Below are positions 22,164-29,567 of a DNA stretch of 58,487 nucleotides, one piece after another. Below the pieces are notes generated by a model. The model was not told the origin of the DNA, ran no database searches, and saw nothing but the letters and a program-made list of their open reading frames with translations. Each line of letters starts with the position of its first letter. Positions within the stretch are counted from its first letter, which is position 1. Source of the stretch: Roseomonas mucosa ATCC BAA-692 (GTDB lineage Bacteria; Pseudomonadota; Alphaproteobacteria; Acetobacterales; Acetobacteraceae); contig NZ_JHWD01000023.1 in the NCBI RefSeq assembly GCF_000622225.1, positions 1 to 58,487 of the forward strand. Direction: 5' to 3'. Made by a program: the position numbers and the translations under genes.

Positions 22164-23645
22164 TCAGTTCCCCCGGCCCATGAGGGCGAGGCCGCCGCCG
22201 CGCGGGTCCACCGCCGCCTGGCAGGTGGCGACATTGCCGGGCAGGTAGTCGGGGCAGGCGAGCGCCGCGCCGCGCCCGGGTTCCGGTACCGCGGCCAGGG
22301 CCTCGGCCAGGCTGCCGCGCCGGGCGAGCGCCTGCGCCGCCGGCAGGGCGGCGGCCAGGGGCGCGTCTTCCTGGCCCGAACCGGCGCCGGCATAGCGGAA
22401 GGCCTTGATGTTGGCGTTGCTGACCAGCACCGGGGAAAGCAGCGGCGGCGTGATGCCGCCCGGCCGTGGCGCGGCGGCGAGCAGGAAGCCCATGCCCGGC
22501 ACCATGCGGCCGGTGCCGAAGAGGTTGTTCATGCTGAAGTTGCAGCTGACAGCGCCGCCGTCGCGGTCCACCACCACCAGCGAGGAGGAGGCGGGCAGGG
22601 GCGCGGCATTTCCGGCCGGGGCAGGCGGATTGGCCAGTAGCGCGGCGGGATCGGCGCCGCCCCGGGCCGCGCTGGCCGCGGCGAGGCCGCGCGCCTGGGC
22701 CGTGGCGGGCGCTTCGCCGTTGCGCAGGGCCTGGAAGGTGACGGCCGCCGCCACGCCGCCGGTGCTGGCGAGGGGGGCGAAGGCGGCGAGGTCGCTGCCG
22801 GCCCGCACGGTGAGGGGCTGTTGCAGGCGCGGGATGGCGTCGCGCAGGTCCTCCACGCGGAGGCCGCCGCCGGCCGGCATGGAGCCGTCGGCGAGCTGGC
22901 GCGCCATGGCGCCGAGATAGAGGTCGCCCACGCCGGCGGTGCGGAGGCGGGAAAGGGTGTTGGCGAGTTCCGGCTGGACGAGCTGCGAGCCCTCGGCGGT
23001 GACGCCGCGGAACACCGCCCCGGCGCGCGGATCGGCCAGCAGCGGCGCGCCCACCGTGGCGAAATCCGTGGCCAGCGGGCGGGAGACCTGGGCGCCGAAG
23101 CGGGCCAGGGTCTCGGCGGGGGCCACCAGTTCCTCGAAGGGCCGCCGTCCGGCCCGGGCCTGCAGCGCGTAGAGGCCGCGGGCCATCAGCGGCACCGCCG
23201 CCGGGCGGTCGGCGCCGGGGCTGGCGTGGCTGGGGGCCTCGGCAGGGAAGGTGATGGCGTCGGTGGTGCCCCGGCGCGGGTCGAAGGACAGGCAGGCGCC
23301 GCCGCCGCCGAGGCCGGCGCGGGAGGGCAGGGTGACGGCCATCACCAGCGCCGCCGCCGTGGCGGCATCGGCGGCCGAGCCGCCGCGCGAAAGGACGTCG
23401 CGCGCCACCAGCACCGCGCGCGGGTCGTCCGCCGCCGCGCCGCCGAGGAAGCCGCTGACGTAGCCCGGGTCGCCGGGCTGCGCCCCGCCGGTCAGGCCCA
23501 GGCTCTGGCTGACCCGGTCGACGGTTGAGCAGCCGGACAGGGCCAGGCTGGCGGCGAGGCCCAGGCACAGCGCCCGGGCGGGGGAGGCACCCCGGGTGCC
23601 ACCCTTGGAGCCCCGGTCCATGGAGTCTTGGCCAAGGCCGCGCAT
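22164..23645 (-). CDS. Gamma-glutamyltransferase-like lipoprotein, catalytic motifs degenerate
   Basis: About 493 residues related to gamma-glutamyltranspeptidases (DVLSRGGSAADAATAAALV, GLGGGGACLSFD, SSLVVVDRDGGAVSCNF, NLFGTGRMVPGMGFLL). A lipoprotein signal ends in LALSGC at about residue 39, so it is probably an envelope lipoprotein. Several residues needed by classical enzymes differ: the nucleophile Thr of the TTH motif reads Ser, the gamma-glutamyl-binding Arg of the FRExAP motif is lost (FPAEAP), and neither the Ser-Ser pair nor the GSPGG motif is seen. Start uncertain: ATG 23645 has GGAGG about 11 bases upstream; 23621 and 23753 are alternatives. It is co-directional with the aminotransferase, four bases apart. 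Confidence 0.8.
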   Translation of the reverse strand: MRGLGQDSMDRGSKGGTRGASPARALCLGLAASLALSGCSTVDRVSQSLGLTGGAQPGDPGYVSGFLGGAAADDPRAVLVARDVLSRGGSAADAATAAALVMAVTLPSRAGLGGGGACLSFDPRRGTTDAITFPAEAPSHASPGADRPAAVPLMARGLYALQARAGRRPFEELVAPAETLARFGAQVSRPLATDFATVGAPLLADPRAGAVFRGVTAEGSQLVQPELANTLSRLRTAGVGDLYLGAMARQLADGSMPAGGGLRVEDLRDAIPRLQQPLTVRAGSDLAAFAPLASTGGVAAAVTFQALRNGEAPATAQARGLAAASAARGGADPAALLANPPAPAGNAAPLPASSSLVVVDRDGGAVSCNFSMNNLFGTGRMVPGMGFLLAAAPRPGGITPPLLSPVLVSNANIKAFRYAGAGSGQEDAPLAAALPAAQALARRGSLAEALAAVPEPGRGAALACPDYLPGNVATCQAAVDPRGGGLALMGRGN

Positions 23646-24186
23646 CCGGCGCCCGCCCTCCGGCCGCCCGGCCTGCCGGCGGGGCTGGGCCCAACGGGGC
23701 TGGGCGTCATCCGTCCGGCCCGTACCGGCCTCGTTCTGCACCGCCGTGACCATGCTGCTGTCCAATCTCCCTGACCGGTTCGGCCCGCCGGCTCGACGGG
23801 TGGGCTGTGGCAATGGCGGAGGCCACCGGCCACCCCATAGGGGGAAGCCGGGGGCCTCCTCCAGGGCTTTCCGGATGCCACCGCCGCGGCTTCCCATGCC
23901 CGCGGAGGGCCGCCGCGCCCCTGGAACACGAATGGCGCCTTAAACGCCTTCCCATCCAGCGGCAACCGGGCAGATCCCGTTGCTGAATCGACATGTCGCG
24001 CGCGGGCGCGCTTGCCGTGGCCGCCGATTCCCCGGACGATGTGCGGCCAAGGGTCACGGGTTCGGCTATCGGGCCGGATGATGGATCGGGCCGTGGGGTG
24101 GCGGGCCCGGCTTGCCGGGTGGGCCCCGGGGATGGCACCTGCCCGGATCGGAACCGCGCGACGCGCGTCTCGGAAGGACATGATTC
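23646..24186. other. Divergent intergenic region
   Basis: About 540 bp between the gamma-glutamyltransferase-like gene (minus) and the DsbA-like gene (plus). It may contain extra N-terminal codons of the former if it starts at 23753, and promoters for both. I see no gene or RNA structure I would commit to. Confidence 0.4.
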
Positions 24187-24951
24187 ATGCGGACACGGAT
24201 CGCCGCCGGCCTGTTCCTGGCCCTTTCCGGCCTTGTGGCCGCGCCTCTGCCACCCTTCGCGGCCGCGCGGGCGGAGGAGGCGTCCTTCACCCCGGCACAG
24301 CGCGAGGAGATCGTGCGCATCCTGCGCGAGGCGTTGCGCACCGACCCGACCATCCTGCGCGATGCCGTGGCGGCCATGCAGCAGTCGCAACAGGCGGAGC
24401 AGGAGCGTGGCCGCCGCGATGCCATCCAGGCCCAGGCGGCGGCCCTGCTGCGCGATCCGGCCGATCCGGTGAAGGGCAACCCGGCCGGGGACCTGACGGT
24501 GGTGGAGTTCTTCGATCCCCGTTGCGGCTATTGCAAGGCGCTGGCACCGACCATGCAGGAGCTGCTGTCGCAGGACGGCAAGCTGCGCGTGGTGATGAAG
24601 GCGATCCCGATTCTGGGTCCGAACAGCGTGCTGGCCTCCCGCGCCCTGCTGGCGGCGCAGCGGCAGGAGAAGTTCGTGCCGCTCTACGACCGGCTGATGC
24701 AGCTTCGTGCGGAGCCGACCGAGGCGGTGCTGCAGGCGGAGGCGCAGAAGCTCGGCCTCGACTGGGCGCGGATGCGGCGCGACATGGACGACCCGGCCAT
24801 CGAGGCGCGGCTGCAGCAGAACCTGCGGCTGGCCCAGGCCCTGTCGATCGAGGGCACGCCGGCGCTGGTGATCGGCGACACGCTGGTGCCGGGGGCGGTG
24901 GACTTGGCGACGCTGCGGCGCCTCGTGACGCAGGCGCGCGGGCGCGGCTGA
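24187..24951 (+). CDS. DsbA-family periplasmic thiol oxidoreductase (ScsC/BdbD-like)
   Basis: A 254-residue exported thioredoxin-fold protein. The signal peptide (MRTRIAAGLFLALSGLVAA, Ala-rich to about residue 29) is followed by a helical N-terminal extension (about 30–90, with QREEIVRILREALRTDP), a feature of ScsC-like and oligomerising DsbA relatives. The active site is CGYC in VVEFFDPRCGYCKAL, and the cis-Pro loop is in SIEGTPALVIGD. It probably shuffles or forms disulfides in the periplasm. An AAGGA lies ten bases before the ATG. The next gene starts 19 bp downstream in the same direction. Confidence 0.92.
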   Translation: MRTRIAAGLFLALSGLVAAPLPPFAAARAEEASFTPAQREEIVRILREALRTDPTILRDAVAAMQQSQQAEQERGRRDAIQAQAAALLRDPADPVKGNPAGDLTVVEFFDPRCGYCKALAPTMQELLSQDGKLRVVMKAIPILGPNSVLASRALLAAQRQEKFVPLYDRLMQLRAEPTEAVLQAEAQKLGLDWARMRRDMDDPAIEARLQQNLRLAQALSIEGTPALVIGDTLVPGAVDLATLRRLVTQARGRG

Positions 24952-24970
24952 GGGAGGGGGCGAGGGGGGA

Positions 24971-25945
24971 ATGCAGATCGGGCTGAGAGGCCTGCTTGCG
25001 CGTTTTCCGGTGCGGCTGCCGGTGCCGGACCTCGCCCCGTTCCTGGCGGGCAACCTGCTGCCGGGCGCCTGGTCCTTTGGCGCGGCGCGGCCAGGGCCGC
25101 ATGTGGTGGTCACCGCCCTGGTCCATGGCAACGAGATCGCCGGGGCCATCGTGCTGGCGGAATGGCTGCGGCAGGGGCTGCGGCCCCGCATCGGGCGGCT
25201 GAGCCTGGTCTTCGCGAATCTCGACGCCTTTGCCCGGTTCGATCCGGAGGATCCCACCATGTCGCGCTTCGTGGAGGAGGATCTCAACCGGGTCTGGGCG
25301 CCGCATGTGCTGGACGGGCCCCGCACCTCGCTGGAACTTGCCCGGGCGCGGGAGCTGCGGCCGCTGGTGGCGAGCGCCGACGTGCTGCTCGACCTGCACT
25401 CGATGCTCTGGCCCTCCGATCCGCTGCTGCTGGTCGGGCGTTCCGTCCGGGCGCAGGCGCTGGCGCTGTCGCTTGGCACGCCGCCGGTGGTGGTGGCCGA
25501 TGACGGGCATGCGGACGGGCTGCGGCTGATCGACTATCCGCGCTTCCGCGACCCCGCCTCCAGCGCCTGCGGGCTGCTGGTGGAAGGCGGCGCGCACTGG
25601 GAGCCGGGGACGCCGGAACTGCTGGACCGCTGCGGGCGCGCCCTGCTGCGGCGCCTCGGCCTGCTGGAGCCGGCCATGCCCGGCACGGTGCTGTCCGGAC
25701 CGGCTCCGGACGCCTCGCTCTGGCGCGTGACCCGCACGGTGACGGCGCGGCGGCATGGCTTCGCCTTCACCGAGAGCTTCCGCGGCGGCACGGTCATCCC
25801 GCGCCGGAACACGCTGATCGCCCTCGACGGGGAGGAGGAGATCCGCACCCCCCATGACGACTGCCTGCTGGTGATGCCCAGCCCCCGGGTGCTGCGGGGG
25901 CATACCGCCGTCCGGCTCGCGGCACGGTGCTGCGCTGAACGATAA
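24971..25945 (+). CDS. Succinylglutamate desuccinylase/aspartoacylase-family hydrolase (M14-like)
   Basis: A 324-residue zinc-dependent amidase-type protein of the AstE/AspA branch of the M14 fold. The metal-binding His and Glu are in ALVHGNEIAGAI, the third ligand in LLDLHSMLWP, and EEDLNRVW holds the Asn-Arg substrate pair; a Glu in GLLVEGGAHWEPG suits the catalytic base. The C-terminal part (VTRTVTARRHGFAFTESFRGG onward) is the usual beta-domain. The substrate is unknown, as for most of this family. It follows the dsbA-like gene by 19 bp and may be co-transcribed. Confidence 0.85.
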   Translation: MQIGLRGLLARFPVRLPVPDLAPFLAGNLLPGAWSFGAARPGPHVVVTALVHGNEIAGAIVLAEWLRQGLRPRIGRLSLVFANLDAFARFDPEDPTMSRFVEEDLNRVWAPHVLDGPRTSLELARARELRPLVASADVLLDLHSMLWPSDPLLLVGRSVRAQALALSLGTPPVVVADDGHADGLRLIDYPRFRDPASSACGLLVEGGAHWEPGTPELLDRCGRALLRRLGLLEPAMPGTVLSGPAPDASLWRVTRTVTARRHGFAFTESFRGGTVIPRRNTLIALDGEEEIRTPHDDCLLVMPSPRVLRGHTAVRLAARCCAER

Positions 25946-26307
25946 AGGGGCGCGCCTTGGGGGCAAGGCTCCGCCTCGCCCCCAAACCCCCACTCCGCCA
26001 GGACCCTGAGGGTCCTGGACCTCCCCTTCGCTGGTGCTTGCCGATGCCGGATCGCGCCGGAGAGCATGGCTCTCCGGCGGACTGCCTGTGCCGTCAGCGC
26101 GGAGACGGTGTCTACTTCTTCTCGGTAGCCCCGCCTTCCCACCTGCTCCCAGGGATCAGGCTGCGGAAAAATGTCCACCGCAGGCGCCAACTCAAGCCCG
26201 GGGACCGGCTTCGGCCCCTGGCGGAGAGGGGGGCCGGCGGGAGAGGCGGCGCCTCTCCCCCCAGGGTGGCCCGAAGCGGAACCGCGACCCGCGAAGGGCC
26301 GGGTGCC
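25946..26307. repeat. Convergent intergenic region with a GC-rich repeat and a large hairpin
   Basis: Between two convergent genes. At about 25957–26035 lies a repeat: a G5CAAGGC…CGCCTCGC5 stem-forming half, then a short spacer and CAGGACCC-TGA-GGGTCCTG, a perfect 8-bp hairpin. A diverged copy is at about 47088–47165 and a truncated inverted one near 28455–28485. At 26208–26277 a long imperfect inverted repeat (GCTTCGGCCCCTGG … CCAGGGTGGCCCGAAGC) lies just past the TPR gene stop and could act as its terminator. Confidence 0.6.
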
Positions 26308-27285
26308 TTAGCGGCGGCGCTTCTTCTTCTGGTTCTGGTTCGGGTTCTGGGGCCGGGCCGGCTGCGGCAGGGTGGGGGCCGGCGCGGGGGCGAGGGTTTC
26401 GGGTGCGAAGACCGCCTGCATCCGCGTCACCGCCTTCTGGGCGGCGGCGAAGTCCCGGCTGCGCAGGAGGATTTCCACCAGCCGCAGATGGGCGTTGGTG
26501 TCCTGTTCCGCCTGTTGCAGGACGCGTTCCATGTAGCCGCGGGCGGCGGGCAGGTCGTTCTGGCGGATCGCGATGTCGCAGAGCCGGCGCAGAACGTTCA
26601 GGTCCTGCGGCACCAGGGCCAGCGCGGCCTCGACGCGCTGCTTCGCGCCGTCCAGGTCGTTCTGCGCCTGCAGGACCTGGGCGAGCTTCAGGATCGTGCC
26701 GATATCCTCCGGCGCGGCCGCGACGGCGCGTTCCGCCCATTGCCGGGCCTCCGAGCGGCGGGACTGGCGCAGCGCCAGGTCCGTGAGCTGGTGCAGGGCC
26801 GCCCGGTTGCCCGGGTCACGGACGAGGATCTCCTCCAGCACCTGCTCGGCCTCGCCCGGGTCATCCGCCTGGGTGGCGGCGCGGGCGAGGTTCAGGGCGG
26901 CGCCCAGGTCCTGCGGCGCCAGGTCGCGGGCCTGGCGGGCGAGGCGGTAGGCTTCCTCGACCCGGCCCTGTTGCAGCAGCAGGCCGCTGAGGCGCTGGGC
27001 GGGGGCCGGGTGCTTCGGATGGTGCGGCAGGAGGGCGCGGAAGACCGCCTCGGCGCCCGCCAGATCCTGTTGCCGATGCATCACGGCGGCGAGGTGCAGG
27101 GCCGTGTGCAGGTCGTGCTCGGGCGCCGCGGCGCGGGCCTGTTCGGCCCATTGCCGGGCCTCCTCCAGCCGGCCCGCCGCCAGGGCCTGCTGGCTCAGGG
27201 CACGCAGGGCCTGCGGGTCATGCGCGGGCTCCGCGGCGGAGGTGTCCGCGGTTCCGGCGGTGTGGTGCAGGACGGCTTCTTGCAT
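26308..27285 (-). CDS. Tetratricopeptide-repeat protein
   Basis: A 325-residue protein composed almost wholly of about seven TPR-like helical pairs (for example GRLEEARQWAEQARAAAP, QDLAGAEAVFRALLPHHP, GRVEEAYRLARQARDLAP, DPGEAEQVLEEILVRDP, SRRSEARQWAERAVAAAP, NDLDGAKQRVEAALALVP, NDLPAARGYMERVLQQ). It has no signal peptide and ends in a short disordered tail rich in Pro and Gln finishing KKKRRR, which could bind nucleic acid or membrane. It is likely a scaffold; the partner is unknown. AAGGGG precedes the ATG. A possible promoter lies at 27479–27508. Confidence 0.85.
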   Translation of the reverse strand: MQEAVLHHTAGTADTSAAEPAHDPQALRALSQQALAAGRLEEARQWAEQARAAAPEHDLHTALHLAAVMHRQQDLAGAEAVFRALLPHHPKHPAPAQRLSGLLLQQGRVEEAYRLARQARDLAPQDLGAALNLARAATQADDPGEAEQVLEEILVRDPGNRAALHQLTDLALRQSRRSEARQWAERAVAAAPEDIGTILKLAQVLQAQNDLDGAKQRVEAALALVPQDLNVLRRLCDIAIRQNDLPAARGYMERVLQQAEQDTNAHLRLVEILLRSRDFAAAQKAVTRMQAVFAPETLAPAPAPTLPQPARPQNPNQNQKKKRRR

Positions 27286-27478
27286 CGCGGCTTATCCCCT
27301 TCTGGAACCCCGGCCCGCCTCGGAAGGCAGGCCCCGGCCCGGGCACGCATCCCGCGGGAAGGGCCCGGTCCGGCCGGTATCCCGGTTCCGGGCAGGCCGG
27401 TGGGGCTCCGTTCTCAGGCAGGGGCCATTCCTCGTGGGTTCCACACGCGCGCGGGCTCATGTGGTGGTAATGAGAGAG

Positions 27479-27508
27479 CATATGCAACGCAAAGTCGCCT
27501 AAACACAA
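27479..27508 (-). promoter_or_regulatory. Possible sigma70-type promoter for the TPR gene
   Basis: On the minus strand TTGTGT is followed after 18 bases by CATATG, inside one of the few AT-rich patches of this region and about 195 bp before the TPR gene start. The match to consensus is partial, so this is only a candidate. Confidence 0.3.
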
Positions 27509-27567
27509 GGATTACTCTTTTGGGTTGTTAACCTTCGCCCGGAATCAAGGCACGGTCGGCGGGTGCC

Positions 27568-28329
27568 TCAGCCGGGTTCCCCTTCGAGCGGCTCCTTTCC
27601 GACCTGCCGGATCAGCGCCACCATCTCCGCCGCGGCCGCCACGACCTCGGCCTCCTCCAGACCCTTGGCGACCAGGGCCACGCCGCTCCGGTCGGGGCGG
27701 TAATAGGGATAGGAGCCGATATCCAGCGCGGGATGGCGCGCCTGGATCGCCCCCAGGCCTTCCGCGATCTGCCCTTCGTAGATCCCGTCGGCATGCACAC
27801 TGCGCGAGAGGACCGGACGGCCGCCGATCAGGCCGGGGGCCAGGGCCTCGAACATCGCCTGCATGATCCGGGGCACGCCAGCCATGACGTGCACGTTGCC
27901 GATGGTGAAGCCCGGCGCCACGGAGACGGGGTTGGGGATCAGCGCGGAGCCGCGCGGGATGGTCGCCATGCGCTGCCGGGCTGCGTTGAACTCGGTGCCC
28001 TGCTTCTCGTAATGGGCGGTGAGCAGGGCCATGGCCTCCGGGTGCTTTTCCCACGGCACGCCGAAGGCGCGGGCGATGCATTCGGCGGTGATGTCGTCAT
28101 GGGTCGGCCCGATGCCGCCGGTGGTGAAGACATGGTCGAAGCGCGGGCGGACCGCGTTCACCGTCTCGACGATGACCTCCGGCACGTCGGGGATCACCCG
28201 TACCTCGCGCAGCGGGATGCCGATCTCTCCCAGCCGGGTGGCGAGGAACTGCAGGTTGGCGTCCCGGGTGCGGCCCGAAAGCACCTCGTTGCCGATGATC
28301 AGGAGGCAGGCGGTGGGGTTGGCGGACAA
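27568..28329 (-). CDS. CinA N-terminal/MoaB-like molybdopterin-binding-fold protein
   Basis: A 253-residue protein of the competence/damage-inducible CinA N-domain group (COG1058). It shows LLIIGNEVLSGRTRDANLQFLA, VFTTGGIGPTHDD (the MPT-binding TTGGxGxxxxD motif), NPVSVAPGFTIGNVHVMAGVP and SYPYYRP. It lacks the C-terminal nicotinamide-nucleotide amidase domain of full CinA. The start is a TTG at 28329, supported by GGAG nine bases upstream. Enzymatic role unproven; relatives include ADP-ribose pyrophosphatase-type and molybdenum cofactor enzymes. It stands alone between two intergenic gaps. Confidence 0.88.
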   Translation of the reverse strand: MSANPTACLLIIGNEVLSGRTRDANLQFLATRLGEIGIPLREVRVIPDVPEVIVETVNAVRPRFDHVFTTGGIGPTHDDITAECIARAFGVPWEKHPEAMALLTAHYEKQGTEFNAARQRMATIPRGSALIPNPVSVAPGFTIGNVHVMAGVPRIMQAMFEALAPGLIGGRPVLSRSVHADGIYEGQIAEGLGAIQARHPALDIGSYPYYRPDRSGVALVAKGLEEAEVVAAAAEMVALIRQVGKEPLEGEPG

Positions 28330-28454
28330 GGCAGGGCACTCCGGCGGCGGTTCGGGGGCGCCAGAGTGCCACCATCCGTGGCGAGGGAAAGTGTGTCATG
28401 CGGGGGAGGCGTCTTGTTCCGCCCGGAGGGATAGGCGTTTCGCTTCGCGGCTGC

Positions 28455-28485
28455 GCCCGGGGGAAAGGCGGAGCCTTGTCCCTCG
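28455..28485. repeat. Truncated copy of the GC-rich intergenic repeat
   Basis: The segment CGGGGGAAAGGCGGAGCCTTGTCCCTCGG resembles the inverted form of the first half of the repeat at 25957–26035 (GGGGGCGAGGCGGAGCCTTGCCCCC). It lies in the gap between the CinA-like gene and the Nudix fusion gene. The second half is missing. Confidence 0.4.
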
Positions 28486-28505
28486 GGGACGGCGCGGCGG
28501 CCGGA

Positions 28506-29567
28506 TCAGAGGAAGTCGCGGAGGAGGGCGACCAGGGGCTTGTCGGCCGGGGGCATGGGATAGTCGGCGAGTTTCTGCGGCCGCACCCAGGCGAGGGCCT
28601 GGCCTTCGCGGGATTCCGGCGTGCCTTCCCAGCGGCGGCAGAGGTAGAGCGGCATCAGCAGGTGGAAGCCGTCATAGGCGTGGCTGGCGAAGGCGAAGGG
28701 GGCGAGGCAGGTTTCCGCGACGTCGATGCCCAGCTCCTCCCGAAGTTCGCGGATCAGGGCTGCTTCCGGCGTTTCGCCGGGGTCCACCTTGCCGCCGGGG
28801 AATTCCCAGAGGCCGGCCAGGGCCTTGCCCTCCGGCCGCCGGGCCAGCAGCACCCGGCCGTCGGCGTCGATCAGGGCGCAGGCGGAGACCAGCAGCAGGC
28901 GCGAGCCACCGGCCGGGACGGGCTGTTCCGCCAGGACCGGGGCGGGGGCGGGATCGGCCGGGGTCGAGAGCTCCGCCCGGCCGGCGCGGAAGAGGCGGAC
29001 GGGCAGGCGGGCGTTGCGGGCGGAGAATTCCTGCTCCCCGGTGCCCGCCTCGACGAAGCCGATCCGCCGCAGCACGGCGGCGGATCGCTCGTTCTCCACC
29101 AGGGCGCTGGCCTGCAGCGTGTCGAGGTCCAGGTTGGCCAGGGCCCAGCGGGCGAGGCGGCCCGCCGCCTCGCTGGCGATGCCGCGCCCCCAGTAGCGCC
29201 GGCCGACCCAGTAGCCGAGGGCGGCGCTGCGCGGGGCGGCGGTATCGGGGCGGGTCAGGGCGACGCAGCCGACGAGCTGCTCGCGCCCCTGGGACGCCTC
29301 CTCCACGATGGCGAGGTGCCAGGCCTTCCCGGCCGCGATCTGCGACCGGGTGGAGCCGATCCAGTCATCCGCCAATTCGCGCGGGTAGGGGAAGGGGACG
29401 CGCGCCAGCATGCGCGCCACCTCCCAGTCGTTCACCAGGCGGTGCAGGTCGGCCGCATCCGTCGGGCGCAGAGGCCGCAGCAGCAGCCTTTCCGTCCGCA
29501 GCGGCGGGAAGAGGGAAGCATCCTCCTCCGCCGCCGCGGCCGCGGACTCGCTCAACGCCGCCACCAT
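28506..29567 (-). CDS. GNAT acetyltransferase fused to a MutT-type Nudix hydrolase
   Basis: A 353-residue fusion. Residues about 20–185 are a RimJ/RimL-type GNAT domain (LRTERLLLRPLRPTDAADL, YWVGRRYWGRGIASEA as the acetyl-CoA loop, SAAVLRRIGFVEAG). From about 222 to the end is a MutT-like domain beginning with LLLVSACALIDADGRVLLARRP and WEFPGGK, with a complete Nudix box GKVDPGETPEAALIREL followed by REELG. The Nudix half would sanitise oxidised dGTP or a related nucleotide; the GNAT half would acetylate a protein N-terminus or small molecule. The ATG overlaps the 3' end of rne by 16 bp, so it is probably translated from the rne message. Confidence 0.9.
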   Translation of the reverse strand: MVAALSESAAAAAEEDASLFPPLRTERLLLRPLRPTDAADLHRLVNDWEVARMLARVPFPYPRELADDWIGSTRSQIAAGKAWHLAIVEEASQGREQLVGCVALTRPDTAAPRSAALGYWVGRRYWGRGIASEAAGRLARWALANLDLDTLQASALVENERSAAVLRRIGFVEAGTGEQEFSARNARLPVRLFRAGRAELSTPADPAPAPVLAEQPVPAGGSRLLLVSACALIDADGRVLLARRPEGKALAGLWEFPGGKVDPGETPEAALIRELREELGIDVAETCLAPFAFASHAYDGFHLLMPLYLCRRWEGTPESREGQALAWVRPQKLADYPMPPADKPLVALLRDFL

